A stretch of DNA of 64,000 nucleotides from Voacanga thouarsii (lineage: Eukaryota; Streptophyta; Magnoliopsida; Gentianales; Apocynaceae). This document shows positions 11,649-22,639 of this stretch, piece by piece; position 1 is the first letter of the stretch, and each line of letters opens with the position of its first letter. A program made the position numbers and the translations under genes. The notes under the pieces are model-generated. The model was not told the DNA's origin, ran no database searches, and saw only the letters and a program-made list of their open reading frames with translations. Where the stretch lies: the NCBI GenBank assembly GCA_026120185.1, contig JANUWF010001819.1, positions 2,108,001 through 2,172,000 of the forward strand. Direction: 5' to 3'.

Positions 11649-12258
11649 TGCATGCTCTTGTGGATTTGAATGACTACTTCCTCATCCTCAACCCTAAGTG
11701 TCAACCTCCCCCCATGAACATCAATTAATACTTTTGTTGTAGCTAGGAAATGTCTACCTAGGATTAAAGGGACTTTGGAATATTCATCCATGTCAAGAAT
11801 AACAAAATCTACTGGAAATATGAATTTATCAACTTTTACCAACACATCTTCTATTATACCCCTAGGATATTTGATAGATCTATCCGCGAGTTGAATACTC
11901 ATTCTAGTGGGTCGTGGTTCTCCTAGGCCTAGCTTTTTAAATGTTTTATATGGCAATAAATTAATGCTAGCACCTAGGTCAGCTAATGCATTACAAACAT
12001 TAAGAATGCCAATTAAACATGGGATAGAGAAACTCCCTGGATCATTTTCTTTGTGTGGCAAATTCGGGTTGTCCTGCAATATGGCTGAGCATTCTTCATT
12101 TAGGACCACTGTGGACAACTCTTCCAATCGCTTTTTATTGACGAGCATTCTTTTAAGAAACTTGGCATATTTGTTCATGTGAATTAAAGCTTCATTGAGT
12201 GGGATGTTTATGTGCAGTTGTTTGAATAACTCAAGGAACTTGTCGAATTGAGTATCTT
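11649..12258 (-). pseudogene. Aspartic protease of the Athila-like element
   Basis: This retropepsin-like domain would process the polyprotein. The minus-strand frame opens at 12178 (in-frame sequence continues upstream to a stop near 12258) and carries the Athila-type protease core: CNALADLGASINLLP with the catalytic Asp in ADLGAS (Gly-Ala retained), then a KLGLGEP motif, LADRS, a DFVILDM segment and ILGRHFLAT. The frame then runs into the solo LTR at 11648, which adds ten unrelated codons before a stop. Upstream, the run into gag (12187-12258) shows the HINIPL motif common between gag and protease in this group. One in-frame TGA near 12258 separates it from gag. Confidence 0.88.
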
Positions 12259-12780
12259 TTCAGGCATTGTGTAGACAGGTAGGATATGGTATTTTAGGCT
12301 AAAAAGTAGGATTTTCAGGAGATGGACAGGGGATAGCCGGCGCCGCCTTCGGTGCTTTAGCCGGCGCCGGTTCAGTTCTGGGTTGCTTGGTCTCAGGGTT
12401 ATCGGATAGCCGGTGCCGGTTCTCTTCTTTCAGCTGGCGCCGGTTGCTATCTGTAATGTCTGGCAACTCTTTTCCACTTCGCAATATGACAGCAGCTGTT
12501 TCCTCACCAGCTATTGGTGTTAGTTCGTGAGATTTTATCACCATGTCCGTCAAAAACCAGATTTGTTGTTCCATGTTACGGATCATCGCTTCGAACTTCT
12601 CAAATGTGGAATCTATTTCTTAGAAACGTCTCGTGACATGAATAGCAAAATTTCCAATTACGGTTTCAAGCTCTGCTGATTCTAGTACTATGAGTGTCAT
12701 CTCAAGAGTGCAATGGAGGTACTACCTCTCATTAAACTTCCTCATATTCCAATTCGCCATTTCTCCTACACATTAAAGCT
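12259..12780 (-). pseudogene. Shortened gag of the Athila-like element
   Basis: Only the C-terminal part of gag is recognisable: the AVILRSGKEL motif (about 12510-12480) typical of the Athila/Tat gag end, followed by a Pro/Ala/Glu-rich tail. The usual central retrotransposon gag domain is missing. The segment up to 12780 (a possible start ATG at about 12760) contains stops, including one near 12620. The Pro/Ala-rich tail is encoded by the GC-rich cassette also found in the LTR. Capsid function must have been supplied in trans, or was lost. Confidence 0.7.
12333..12445. repeat. GC-rich palindromic cassette within gag, shared with the LTR
   Basis: GCCGGCGCCGCC (12336-12347) is followed by AGCCGGCGCCGGTT and GTTCTG (ending about 12380); a second partial set is GCCGGTGCCGGT (12409-12420) and CTGGCGCCGGTTGC (12433-12446). 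The same order of blocks recurs in this element's 5' LTR near 14150-14185, 14242-14288 and 14344-14388, and in the LTRs of the second element (23445-23590, 27880-28005). The core is self-complementary and could form a hairpin. Confidence 0.75.
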
Positions 12781-13005
12781 AGTTAGCCAACAAAATTTTT
12801 TAATAAAACAAAATTAAAAAGCTGCAAAGTTAGTCTATAGAACATAATCAAAGTTAGTAGGTTAGGTTACAAGGGTATACACGAATACACAAAATACAAA
12901 AGATAGCACCTTTTTGCGAAAAGAACAATTGTACAGATTTACATATTTACGTATTTACATATTTACATGGTTAAATCAACAAAATCTAAACTTTCGTAAT
13001 ATTGT
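12781..13005 (-). other. 5' leader of the Athila-like element
   Basis: AT-rich sequence lies between the primer-binding site and the gag remnant. It contains several repeats of a TTTACATATTTAC type (about 12940-12966), also present in the second element near 26660-26700. No ORF is supported. Confidence 0.55.
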
Positions 13006-13023
13006 TCCCCAGCAATGGCGCCA
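13006..13023 (-). promoter_or_regulatory. Primer-binding site, tRNA-Asp type
   Basis: The minus strand reads TGGCGCCATTGCTGGGGA six bases inside the LTR end. It matches the primer site of Athila/Tat elements, with differences from the intact version at 26758-26741 (TGGCGCCGTTGCCGGGGA). Confidence 0.85.
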
Positions 13024-13029
13024 AAAATT

Positions 13030-14561
13030 TGATGTGTTTGGATCTGGGTATAAAAATCATATAAAAACTAAGTACATTCTCAATTAAGTTGAAATTAAAA
13101 CATTAACCCCAAATTACACATATGAGCAAGCGTACTCATCATTAACATAACATATGGTTCAAAGGAGTATCGATCCTCAAGGAACAAGTATACATTAATA
13201 CATTTTCTTTCATTGTTTAACCGACTCAACAAAGTTAAAATGAAATAAAATAAAAAAAGAAAATAAAAATATATACATGTCAAGGATGGAGAATTATGTA
13301 ACTCAAACTATTATTTCGACAAACATAACCTTAAAGGACCTAATCATTATCATAACTCATTATTCTCTTGGCATCATGAAGGATTAATATAGACTCACTT
13401 CTTTTCCAATCCATGAAATCACTACCTTTTAGATAAATTAGTATCACATTCCTGTCTCAACTAATCCACCCAAAAGATGCATTAACCACAATCCTTTAAT
13501 TAAATTTCCATTCCTGGCAAACTTAAAACATGAAATCAACCAATGAATCCATTCCTGACAGACATCAATTAACCTTTAATTACAAGTTCTTAGCAATTAT
13601 CCTCTTTTCCAAGTAAGTTAAGAGATAACCAATATAAAACTACTGAATTGAAACTACCATCAACTCATTTTTCAAGTAAGTTAATGGAAAGAAACAGCCA
13701 AATAATCTCATAATACGCCCAAGAAATTAAATACCAAGAAGAACAATTAATTAATCAAAAGATCAAATAACTCTAAAAATCATGAATATCTAAAACAATG
13801 TCGAATTACAATAAAATAATTAATATATCAGTGTTCAAAAAAAAGAAAATAAAGTAAAAGAAAGCAATCATAGACAAGCCTCCTTCTTCTTCCTTTGAAG
13901 ACCTTCTTGCACAATCCTCCTTGAATTGAAGAATTCCTCCTTTGATTTGAGTGATTTTCTATGATAATCTATGAATTCTCTCATTTTTTCTTGTGTTTTC
14001 CATCTATTTATAAGCTTAGAAAGTGTCTAAACTCGTTAGTGTAAGGTTCTTGGCTGAGTAGAAGTAGGAAAATACTAAAATTCTACAAATTACCAAAAAT
14101 CACGTACAAAAATCAAAATCCTGTCTTTTCCTCAAAGCACAGCCAGCGCCGTCTTAGCTGCTGGAGCCGGTGCCGGTTATGTTCTGTTTCTTCCGTTGTT
14201 CGCCAATTTTTTCTTGATTTTAGCACAATGTTGTCCAGAGTGCAGCCGGCACCGCCTTGGCTATTGAAGCCGGTGCCGGTTCGATTCTGTCCCGGTTTGT
14301 TTTAATAATTTTTTACTGCTTCGAAGTTCGTGTCATCAACATATAGTCGGCGCCGGTTCCTATACCCTGTCCGGCACCACCTTAGTTCTGCTTTTGCGAT
14401 GTTTTTGCTTTATTTTACCCATAAAATCTGAAATAATGAATAAAATACCTTTCCAAGGGTAAAATCTCAAATATAAAGGAATATGACTAGTTATTGAACA
14501 AAATGTATCACAAAAGAGTCTCAAATAACTAGGAAAAATATGACTAATTTAGCCCCTATCA
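13030..14561 (-). repeat. 5' LTR of the Athila-like element, 1532 bp
   Basis: It starts (minus strand) TGATAGGGGCTAAATTAG at 14561 and ends ...CACATCA at 13030, i.e. TG...CA, next to the primer site. Two related LTRs (22640-23762 and 26764-28178) share most of its length, including ATCAATTAA/TTAATTGA blocks and the GC-rich cassette. AT-rich sequence with TATA-like words occurs near 13990-14010 on the minus strand (plus CTATTTATAAGC), a plausible U3 promoter. It contains no gene. Confidence 0.85.
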
Positions 14562-15452
14562 ATTGTTTTCAAGGAGATAAATCTCCATATTTTAATTTTC
14601 TTCAAATAATATTTTTTTTTAGAAAATAAAAGGCTAAGAGCTAGATTTAAATGAAGTATTTATCTCTTGGATTAAGTTCAAGATTTTTGAAAATTTGAAG
14701 GAAAAGGAAGAGGAATTTCGGTAGCTACAAAGGGATTAGGAAACCAGAATTTTCTTTACCAAAGAATTATTTAATAGCTATTTAAAAATTTCTCAAAATT
14801 AACATAGGGAATTAATTAAACTATTTCCTAAATAGATGACCTAATTCTTTTCTATAATTTTTTGGAAAATCCCCTCGTAGCTACCGCCACACATAGAGTA
14901 AGTATAGCTTACCTAAAACTCTCCAAAACCTAACTAGGGTTAACTAAGAAAACCTTAACCAATTAGGACTTGGTTTTAGCCCAAAAAAATACCAAAATTC
15001 CCTCTTCAAAACATCCATAAATTCGTCACTGTTCACATATACACACTCTAACGAAAATTTTAGCTTTTCATTACTCTCGACTTCCTTCTTATCTTAGGCA
15101 TAAACAGCTAAACAAACACCCCTTTTTCTTCCCTTATTTTTGCCACTATAAAGACCAAAACCAATTAGATTTCTTCTCCTTTTCTGTCTAGAATTTCCAT
15201 CATCCTAAGCTGCAAAAATACAGCAACAATCAACCCTAAACCTCTATCCAATTTTGGCAGCCATAAAAGAACCAAAGCTGTACAATTTTTCTCTTGTGAT
15301 CAAGAAACCATAGTAAGGTAAAACTCCTCCAAACATCTAAATAAAAAACCCTAGACTTCCCTACCCAGCAAGCCACAAAATTTCTACCAGCTCAACCGTC
15401 AAATACACGAAACAAACAGCCTACAACCTGCTCAAAATTTCGGACAGCCTAC
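14562..15452 (+). repeat. Tekay-like 5' LTR, part left of the nested solo LTR
   Basis: This is a non-coding A/T-rich LTR portion. A TATA-like CTATAAAG lies at about 15147-15154 and could mark the U3/R promoter. It resumes at 18628 after the nested insertion (duplication CCTAC at 15448-15452 and 18623-18627). Confidence 0.6.
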
Positions 15453-18400
15453 TATTAGTGTTGTGCTCTAGAGGCAATCATTTGTACATTGTATATGACA
15501 CATTTTATTTTAATAAGAGGCATTATTTATCTTACAGTTTCTTTTGTTTACTTTTAAGTAATTTAATTGTTCGATAAAGTCCCTAGTACAACACTGTGTT
15601 AAGGAAATTATGATAGAGATCATGATATGATATTCCTACTACATTGTATAGTGTTAGTACTTAAATAGTCCCTAGTCATAGTATTAATGAGACAAGACAT
15701 CATTAATGCGTTAAGACTAGCATGTGTTAAACTTCCTGATTTGATTAGGCGGTGATTCTCATATCCATGAGTTTTAAGATACTCAAAGTTAACACATGGA
15801 TGCTTGTTAATGGAACAAGTTCATTGGATGACCTAACTTTGAGATAATCACATGGATAACTATTTAGTACCAATGATATAATCTCAATATAGCAAACGTG
15901 CAAGTATCCTTAGATTTGAGATCTCTAAGGTACTTTGTTTACTGAATATTGTACTTTGATTCCAATCTCTAGAGCTTGATTAAGGGCCGCCTATAGAATG
16001 GATATTGGGTACATTGTGAGGTAAATGAAAATAGTTGAGAGGGTCAATAAAGGATTCACCACTCCTAATAGTAGGGGCGAATATCTCACGGCCACTTGTA
16101 GGAATTACTACTCAGGAAGTCCTTAGCCAAGGTGATTGTATATTGAAAACAGTTCCAAATTGATACACATCTAGAGTAGTGGGTTCTCGGTATAAGTACT
16201 ATTGTATTTGGGTCAGAATTAATTCTGGAGGGAGTTGGCACTAATTCCGTACTCCAAACCAAATGAGATATTGTATTGTAAAATGAGTTAATTGCACTGA
16301 AATTTGTTATTGAAGGGTTCATGTTAAGCTACTTGACTTCCTGGACTCTTGGGTGGTCATAATGTGTTGTTAGATACCGCTCATGATTTGAGAATATAGG
16401 TTTATTAATTGATGACTTAATAAACCAATCCTAATTAGAATTAATAGGATTAATTCTAATTAATTATGGATTATTAATCTCAAAGACATTTGGATTGATT
16501 CATATTCTCTACCAATTGACTAGGAAACTTAATAGGTTATACACAATAGAGGATTATATACTCAAGATGTTATTTGATAACATAGTGGGGTTAATTGAGA
16601 GAAAGAGAAGTTGTTGTGAACAAATTATAATTAGTTATAATTTATGGTCCAAATTATAATTGTGAGAATTTGATGTTTCCAATTATAATTAGGAAATTCT
16701 AATAGGATTAGAATTCTCCATTTTGGTAGGGGATTTCATGTAACATATAGATGAGATACATGAAACCCTAGCTAGATGATTAACACACGAAAAACAACAG
16801 CAACGTTCTTCTTTCTCTTTCTTGTTTTGCTGAAAACATGAAACAGCCCTAGCCGCCATCTTTTTCTGCTAGCACAGAAAATTTTAGCGCTTGAGTATTC
16901 CTCTGTGTGGATTACTGTTAGAGATAATCACACACTGTGATTATAGTGGTTAGACGTTCCACTCTCGTGAAGTTGGATCAAGAGGATTGTTGGATCGCGC
17001 CTCAACTTGAAAAAGAAATTTTTGTTCTTCGGACGATCAAACAAAGGTAAAAAGCTGCTGCCTTTATTATCTTTATGTCTTGTTTTCTACACATAGGCGG
17101 GTCCTGGGATGGTATCTCGTTTTATTTTTCGCTGCACCGTATGCGATAGGTGTTAGAATTCGTGAACTCCTAAACGTGGAAAACATCCACGAATCCCTCC
17201 CAAGGACTCAAGTAAACGATTAAGAAGATCTAAGGTTTAAGAATTACCTCTGGTTGCTGTAATCGAAATCTTTTTATTCTGGTTGCGCTGTTGTACGTTC
17301 AACCCGAATAATCACCAGACGCTGCAGTATGCGAACGTCCTCTATCGGGTACACACCGCGAACTCACTCGATACCCGGGGAGTGCTAGCGCCTAGGGTTT
17401 GAGAGGTTTTTCTTTTTCTTTTCTGGTAGAGAATGGCACGAATGTTCTCAATCGAAAAATTAGACTATTGAAAAGACGGCTAGGGTTTTCTTAAAAACCC
17501 CCGAACCACTTAGAGTCCAACCCTAATAATATCTTATCATATTCTAATTTAAGTTCAAATTAAATTAAAACTGATATGATAAGATTCTGCCATTATCTCG
17601 GTAATTTAACTAATTAATTTACCAAGTCAGATTCTTATAATCTGGACATCATCCAGATACATCGAACCTGGTCACCAGAAAAATAACCTAACAAGCTCGC
17701 TTATTGTGTGACCCTATAGGTTCATTTAACACTGGCAGTGTGCCTAAATCATATTTAAATGGCCCACAAGTTATAAGCGGTTTCTAGCAAAACATTATAA
17801 CTATCCAGGTTAAATGAAGATCGGTGATCTCTTTGAACCAAACCATAATTTTATATTTAATCCTTTTGTCACACGATATCCAGATTAAGCATAAGGCACG
17901 GAGCATGTCATCCTTATTAAGCTTAATCAATTATTTCTTGATTTCATAGTAGATTGTTCAAACAAATGATATCAATATCTTAGATTGATATATTTGAGCA
18001 CGGCCATGCATTTTTAACAGTCTAACTTATCAAGGGGCCCTTGGATATCTCTCCCATAACTGAGAGGGACAAATTCCTTCACAATCAATCATATTCCTCT
18101 CCTTGATTTATTCTATATCCAACAGTAGTCTAATTTATTATCTGGTTAAAGACAACTTTAGACAATGTCAAAATATAGAATTTATCAAGTAGGAAACTAT
18201 GATGAATTTAGGTCGAAGGACTTTCAATATTATTATGGCGAGAAAGTACTTATGACATATTCCATGAAGTACTCTCACAGTTGGTCATGTCCAATACAAT
18301 GTTCTCTAACATTTATTTATGTCTTGACTCGATATCAAAAATATCCATGGCCAGTAAAACATAGCCATCAAGTCACAAACATACTAATCTTAATTTATTA

Positions 18401-18622
18401 TTATTCCAATAATAATAATCGATTAGGGACAGTTTTAGAATAGTTATTGTATTCATTGTAGGGTTTTACTATCAAGTCACGTACTTGATGACCAATAAAA
18501 CAAAACTCACTATTCATGAAAAGGAAAGCCTCATATTATTATATAAAACATAATGACAATAGTATAAATACAAATTGACTCTAGGGCATATCCCCAACAA
18601 TAGGAGCCTGAAATACCCGACA
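15453..18622 (+). mobile_element. Solo LTR, family D copy 1, containing a second solo LTR
   Basis: The ends TATTAGTGTTGTG (TG mutated to TA) and ATACCCGACA match the family D termini at 39920-41634 and 43473-45234. A perfect 5-bp TSD CCTAC flanks it (15448-15452, 18623-18627). Discounting the nested 17151-18604 insertion, it is about 1.7 kb like the other copies. It has no primer site or coding sequence. The minus-strand ORF at 16086-16322 lies in a conserved part of the LTR and is not supported as a gene. Confidence 0.9.
17151..18599 (-). mobile_element. Solo LTR, family E, nested in solo LTR D
   Basis: On the minus strand it begins TGTTGGGGATATGCCC (18599) and ends AATTCTAACA (17151), flanked by the 5-bp duplication ATAGG (17146-17150, 18600-18604). 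The start resembles many plant copia LTRs. It is 1449 bp and has no coding sequence; the ORF at 18165-18443 is fortuitous. Confidence 0.88.
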
Positions 18623-20548
18623 CCTACCCAAAAAAAACAAAGCCAAAACCGAAACTCTCTACAAGGTAATTGATCTTCAACTCTTCTATTCAACTCTTAC
18701 TCCATTCTTTTCCTTTTCTCTTCCTTATATCATGTCCATAAGAAACTGATTTTATCCCTTTCTTGGTGAGTCTCGATCAAGGTCATCTAAACGGATCAAA
18801 CTCTTCAACTATCGATTGAACTCAAGCTAGTCAACAAGAAGTTGCTGTGTTTTAAGTCTAAATCGCTAAGAGGTAATCAAGATCCTATCTTTACTGATTT
18901 AAACGATCCTAAACTTTAAAATATTGGTTTAAAGATTCTTATGGAGTCTAGTATGAAAGTATGAATAAATTAGATTGATAAATATGTTGATGTAAGCCAT
19001 AGATAAAGCATGTATGAGATAGGACATTGATGTATCTTGTCATGATGAATCTAAATCTGTGCTAAGTAGGCAAGGATGAGATCTTTAAATGTTTTTGGGC
19101 CTGTTTATGATGATTTTATGTTAATTGAATATAGGAGTTGTCATATGGTGAGTTGATCTAGATCAATACATGGTAATGATTAATAGAATGGTAAATGGAA
19201 GTTATACATGTCATTTAATGAATTAAAGTCCTTAGATACTATGGATTAATTAGGTGATTAATGAGATCATAAAGAGTCATATTGTATGAAATAGTGGGTG
19301 AAATGATTAAATTCTAATTGTGGGATTATTTGCTCTAGATAAGGAATGAGTGGAAATAAGAGCAATTGATTGAGTTAGATCTAGCTGTGATTTATCCAAG
19401 TAAGTCTCTGCATAACTGTTTTGATAAATGTTACATGTTTTAAAGAAATTTTTACAATATTGTTTGGAATTGATGTCAAATGATGTTTTGGCAAGAGGAT
19501 TGAAACATTTGCTAAACATGATGAGTTACACTGTGTTTTGATACTTGGGTTGGAAACGTGGACGTTTTACTTTCTAAATGAGTTTATCAAATTTTAACTA
19601 TTCAAACTCCAAAGCAATTTCTTACACTATCGCTAAATGATTTGAAAATACTATTACGAAAAATCACATTTTGCAATCAAGCTAATCAAAGACTTTTGAA
19701 AAATGAATAAATGATTCTGCCCCTAAATGGGGAGTATTGAGTACTCAGCGAGGGTAAGCTAGTGGTACTAGTCTTGAAGAGCAAGAGTGAGTCTTCTAGC
19801 AGGAGGCCACCTCTAGAAGATAAACTCAACTTGGAAAGGCGACAGTACTACTTAGTCAGGCCGTTCGCACTAGCATATTGGTTCATATGGACATTGTTTA
19901 TCTATATTAGACAACCGGAATATTGGATGTAGAGATGGAGGAGTATCTCACTCAGTGGGTGGATCCACCACTGTCCATTGTTGAAAGAATACATTGGGAA
20001 GCTATCATGGTGGTAACCATGATATGGATTGTGCTACTATATTGTTGAATCATTTGCTAATCACTGCCTACTAAATTATGAATGTGATGGAACGAGGATT
20101 TGTTGTGAATTGTTTTCAATTTATTGAGCAAGGCTCCTTTGTATAACTGTTATTGATGAAATTGACTTGCAAACATGATTTTGTGATTTGGATAAACCTA
20201 CATATATGAAATGGTTTTAATTGACACTTGCACATACGGGACTTACTGAGGTATCAATCTCACACCTTTTATATTATGATTTTAGGGGATTACTTATATT
20301 AAACAGGGTGAAGCACTAGGAGATGGACTCCAGCTTATTTATTTAGTTGTGTTTTGAATTTATTTCAAGAGATATTTATTAGTTTTGATTTTCCAGACTT
20401 GTATAAGCTTTGCTTCCGTATGTAATGAAATTAATCATTTAATTTTATTTAGCAGTTTTTTCTTTCATTCCTCGTTATAAAGACCCCTGGTCCGTTGGAC
20501 GGGGCGACATCCTGCCCTATCTAGGTACTCAAGATGTAGGGTGTTACA
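18623..20548 (+). repeat. Tekay-like 5' LTR, remaining part to the LTR end
   Basis: After the TSD it continues as LTR: a palindromic TTGAGTACTCA block (about 19737-19747), a block shared with 8000-8115 inverted (GAGCAAGAGTGAGTCTT), a GGGACTTACTGAGG block (about 20237), then ATAAAGACCC, GGACGGGGCGACATCC and the terminus GGTGTTACA at 20548. Confidence 0.75.
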
Positions 20549-20550
20549 AG

Positions 20551-20562
20551 TGGTATCAGAGC
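20551..20562 (+). promoter_or_regulatory. Primer-binding site, tRNA-Met type
   Basis: TGGTATCAGAGC lies two bases after the LTR end and is complementary to the 3' end of initiator tRNA-Met, the usual primer of Tekay-type and many copia elements. Confidence 0.92.
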
Positions 20563-20685
20563 CTAGGTTTAGGTAATTGGCTTGATTGAGTGGTACCTAA
20601 ACCTTAGGAATTGAGATTCATTGAATAGTATTTGACCTCTAAGAGTTGAGATTTAGTTCCAATTCCTCTATGTTTCCATTATAGG

Positions 20686-21368
20686 ATGACTAGAAGATCT
20701 GCAACGACGACTAGAAATTGGCCTTTTATGTGTGGTCCCGCTAGTGGTAGAGCACCTAACCCCATCCCCGTACTAGATTCATCATCGTCTGATTTAGAGG
20801 TAGAACCCGATAGTGGATAGATTTTGGGTGAGAACGAGGTAGACCATGAGCCACCTATGATAGAAGACTTTGGAGTAGAGAAAGAACCCTTGAACTCAAT
20901 ACCTGAGCTGCCTACACTTGAAGAGAATGAAGATATGTTAGAGTATAAGGGAGATGATGAGAGGGAGATAGGGGATAGAAGAGCAATGGGTGATGAGAGT
21001 GAGGATAAGTTAGGAGGACTTGCAATTGAGGGGGAGGATAGAGTAGATACACTTGTGACCCCATCTATAGAAGAAGGAACCCTGACGTTGCTGGGAAGTG
21101 AGTCTTACGAGTTGAAGTTTAGGGACCTAAGAGTGCACTGATGCTGGCTATGGACAAATTGAGAGATGTGAAGTTGAGAGCCAAACTAAGAGGTAGAGTC
21201 ACTGAAGTGCGATTGTTGGGGCAGCCTAGGAAGAAGCATAGATCTTTTGGTTTTTCAAGTGGTTGTGACATAGATTGCGATGTGGATCATGCCAATAGCA
21301 GTGCGGGATGGCTAGTGGAACCTCCTACAGAGACTTCCGAGGATTCTAGCGACTCTAGTGATGCTTAG
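20686..21368 (+). pseudogene. Acidic ORF in the gag position of the Tekay-like element
   Basis: A frame opens at ATG 20686 (MTRRSATTTRNW), meets a TAG at 20818, and continues in the same frame to 21138 as a strongly acidic, Glu/Asp-rich stretch. An overlapping frame (from 21141, +2) continues 75 codons to 21368 with a Ser/Asp-rich end (SEDSSDSSDA). I recognise no gag matrix, capsid or zinc-knuckle motif. Position between primer site and protease suggests a derived or replaced gag, or an extra ORF of a non-autonomous element. The function is unknown. Confidence 0.45.
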
Positions 21369-21699
21369 AGTTTTAGGATCTTTAGTGCTTATTCTTTTAT
21401 TTTATTAAAGAGATGTTTGTTCATTTGTTTAATTAAGCATTTATGCCTTATTCTGAAATTTTGATTAGCAAGAATAAAAAGGGCGTATCTAGGGAATGCT
21501 CCCTTATTTTGTACCAATTTGGAATTGGTTAATAAAAAATTATGATTCGTTGATTTTTTTAATTCACTTGGAGCATTATTTGCAAAATTTATTTTCCGTT
21601 GCATTGTAAGTTATTTCAAATCTATAAGTTGATTAATTGCATGTCATGAACTTTCCCTTAATAAGGCTTGTATTGGGTGCAAGTAGATGGCACCAAGGC
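21369..21699 (+). other. Non-coding AT-rich spacer within the Tekay-like element
   Basis: T-rich sequence follows the acidic ORF and precedes the protease. It resembles a 3' untranslated region rather than coding DNA. No structure is identified. Confidence 0.4.
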
Positions 21700-22639
21700 G
21701 TTGAACTGCTATGCAAGGTCTCTATTTTTGTTTTGATAGACCCTCAGATCGACTCATTCATATGTGAATGATAAATGTGTATGCCGAGTGGGTTGGGGCC
21801 GGGTAGAATTGCCTTATACCATGTTAGTGAGTACAGCTTTGGGGAGACAGAGAGGTGCGAGTAAGGTAGTTCAAGGGTGCGATATTATGGTTGGAAAAGA
21901 GATTTTGAAGGCGGATCTCATAATCCTACCCATCGACGACTATGATTTGATTCTGGGTATGGACTGGTTTGTAAGAGTGGATTGCAAAGCCAAGACAGTG
22001 CAGTTTGTTAGACCCGGATGTGATGTATTAGAGTTTAACAGGAGAAAGGTGAGGAAGTTGAAATTCTTGATAGCAGGCGCAAAGGCATGAAAAATGCTGA
22101 AGAAGGGTTGTGTAGGATATTTGGCTAATCTAATCAATAAGCCCAATGATCAGTGTACTTTAGAAAGCACCGAAGTTTTAAAGGACTTCGTGGATGTATT
22201 TCCGACGGAACTCACTTTTTTGCCACCTTCCTGAGAAGTCGAGTTTACCATCGATTTAGTTCCTGGAGTAGAGCTGGTGTCGAAGACTCTTTATCGAATG
22301 GTGCTCGCGGAATTGAGGGGACTGAAGGAACAGCTAGAAGAATTGGTTAAGTAAGGGTACATAAGACCCAGTACATCACCATGGGGAGCCCTAGTGTTGT
22401 TCGTAAAGAAGAAGGATGGGACGTTGAGATTGTGCATAGACTATAGAGGGCTGAATAACCTCACGATTAAGAACAAGTATCCATTGCCTTTGATTGATGA
22501 GTTGTTCAATCAATTGCAAGGTTTATGTTATTTTTCTAAATTGGATCTCCGGAAAGGTTAGTACCAAGTGCGAATCAAGAAGGAGGATATCCCCAAGATG
22601 ACTTTCAACACTATATATGGCCACTACGAGTTGTCATAT
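21700..22639 (+). pseudogene. Protease and N-terminal reverse transcriptase, Tekay-like
   Basis: The frame shows a decayed aspartic-protease active site (LIDPQ in place of a D-P/T-G type core, about 21735-21755), then a readable protease C-half (21764-22090; GCDIMVGKEI, DYDLILGMDWF). After a TGA at 22088 the RT linker and fingers follow: [32 protein letters not shown] and [10 protein letters not shown], the latter bearing the first catalytic Asp and followed by a TAG. The domain ends at about 22639 in the GHYE segment, before the catalytic YVDD-type motif. Several stops confirm a pseudogene. Confidence 0.85.

Larger units (their letters stand above)
2890..14561 (-). mobile_element. Athila-like Ty3/gypsy retrotransposon, 3'-truncated and split by a solo LTR
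   Basis: Read on the minus strand: 5' LTR (14561-13030), tRNA-Asp-type primer-binding site (13023-13006), a shortened gag (12780-12259), protease (12258-11649), then reverse transcriptase, RNase H and integrase (6291-3164) and a 3' untranslated part down to 2890. The segment 6292-11648 is a later insertion flanked by a 5-bp duplication. The 3' LTR is missing, replaced at about 2889/2890 by another LTR. Protein motifs, the long about 1.5-kb LTR and the tRNA-Asp primer site are characteristic of the Athila/Tat group. Several stops and frameshifts show that it is dead. The sequence beyond the 5' LTR is part of the Tekay-like LTR at 14562. Confidence 0.85.
14562..22639 (+). mobile_element. Tekay/Del-like Ty3/gypsy element, truncated inside RT, with nested solo LTRs
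   Basis: Its parts are an LTR (14562-20548, interrupted by 15453-18627), a tRNA-Met-type primer site (20551-20562), an acidic ORF in the gag position (20686-21368), and protease plus N-terminal reverse transcriptase (about 21700-22639). At about 22640 it changes abruptly to Athila-like LTR sequence, so the rest of pol and the 3' LTR are lost. The LTR's true 5' end is not visible: the Athila-like LTR abuts it at 14561, so that element probably inserted into this LTR and the left portion was later lost. Confidence 0.8.
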
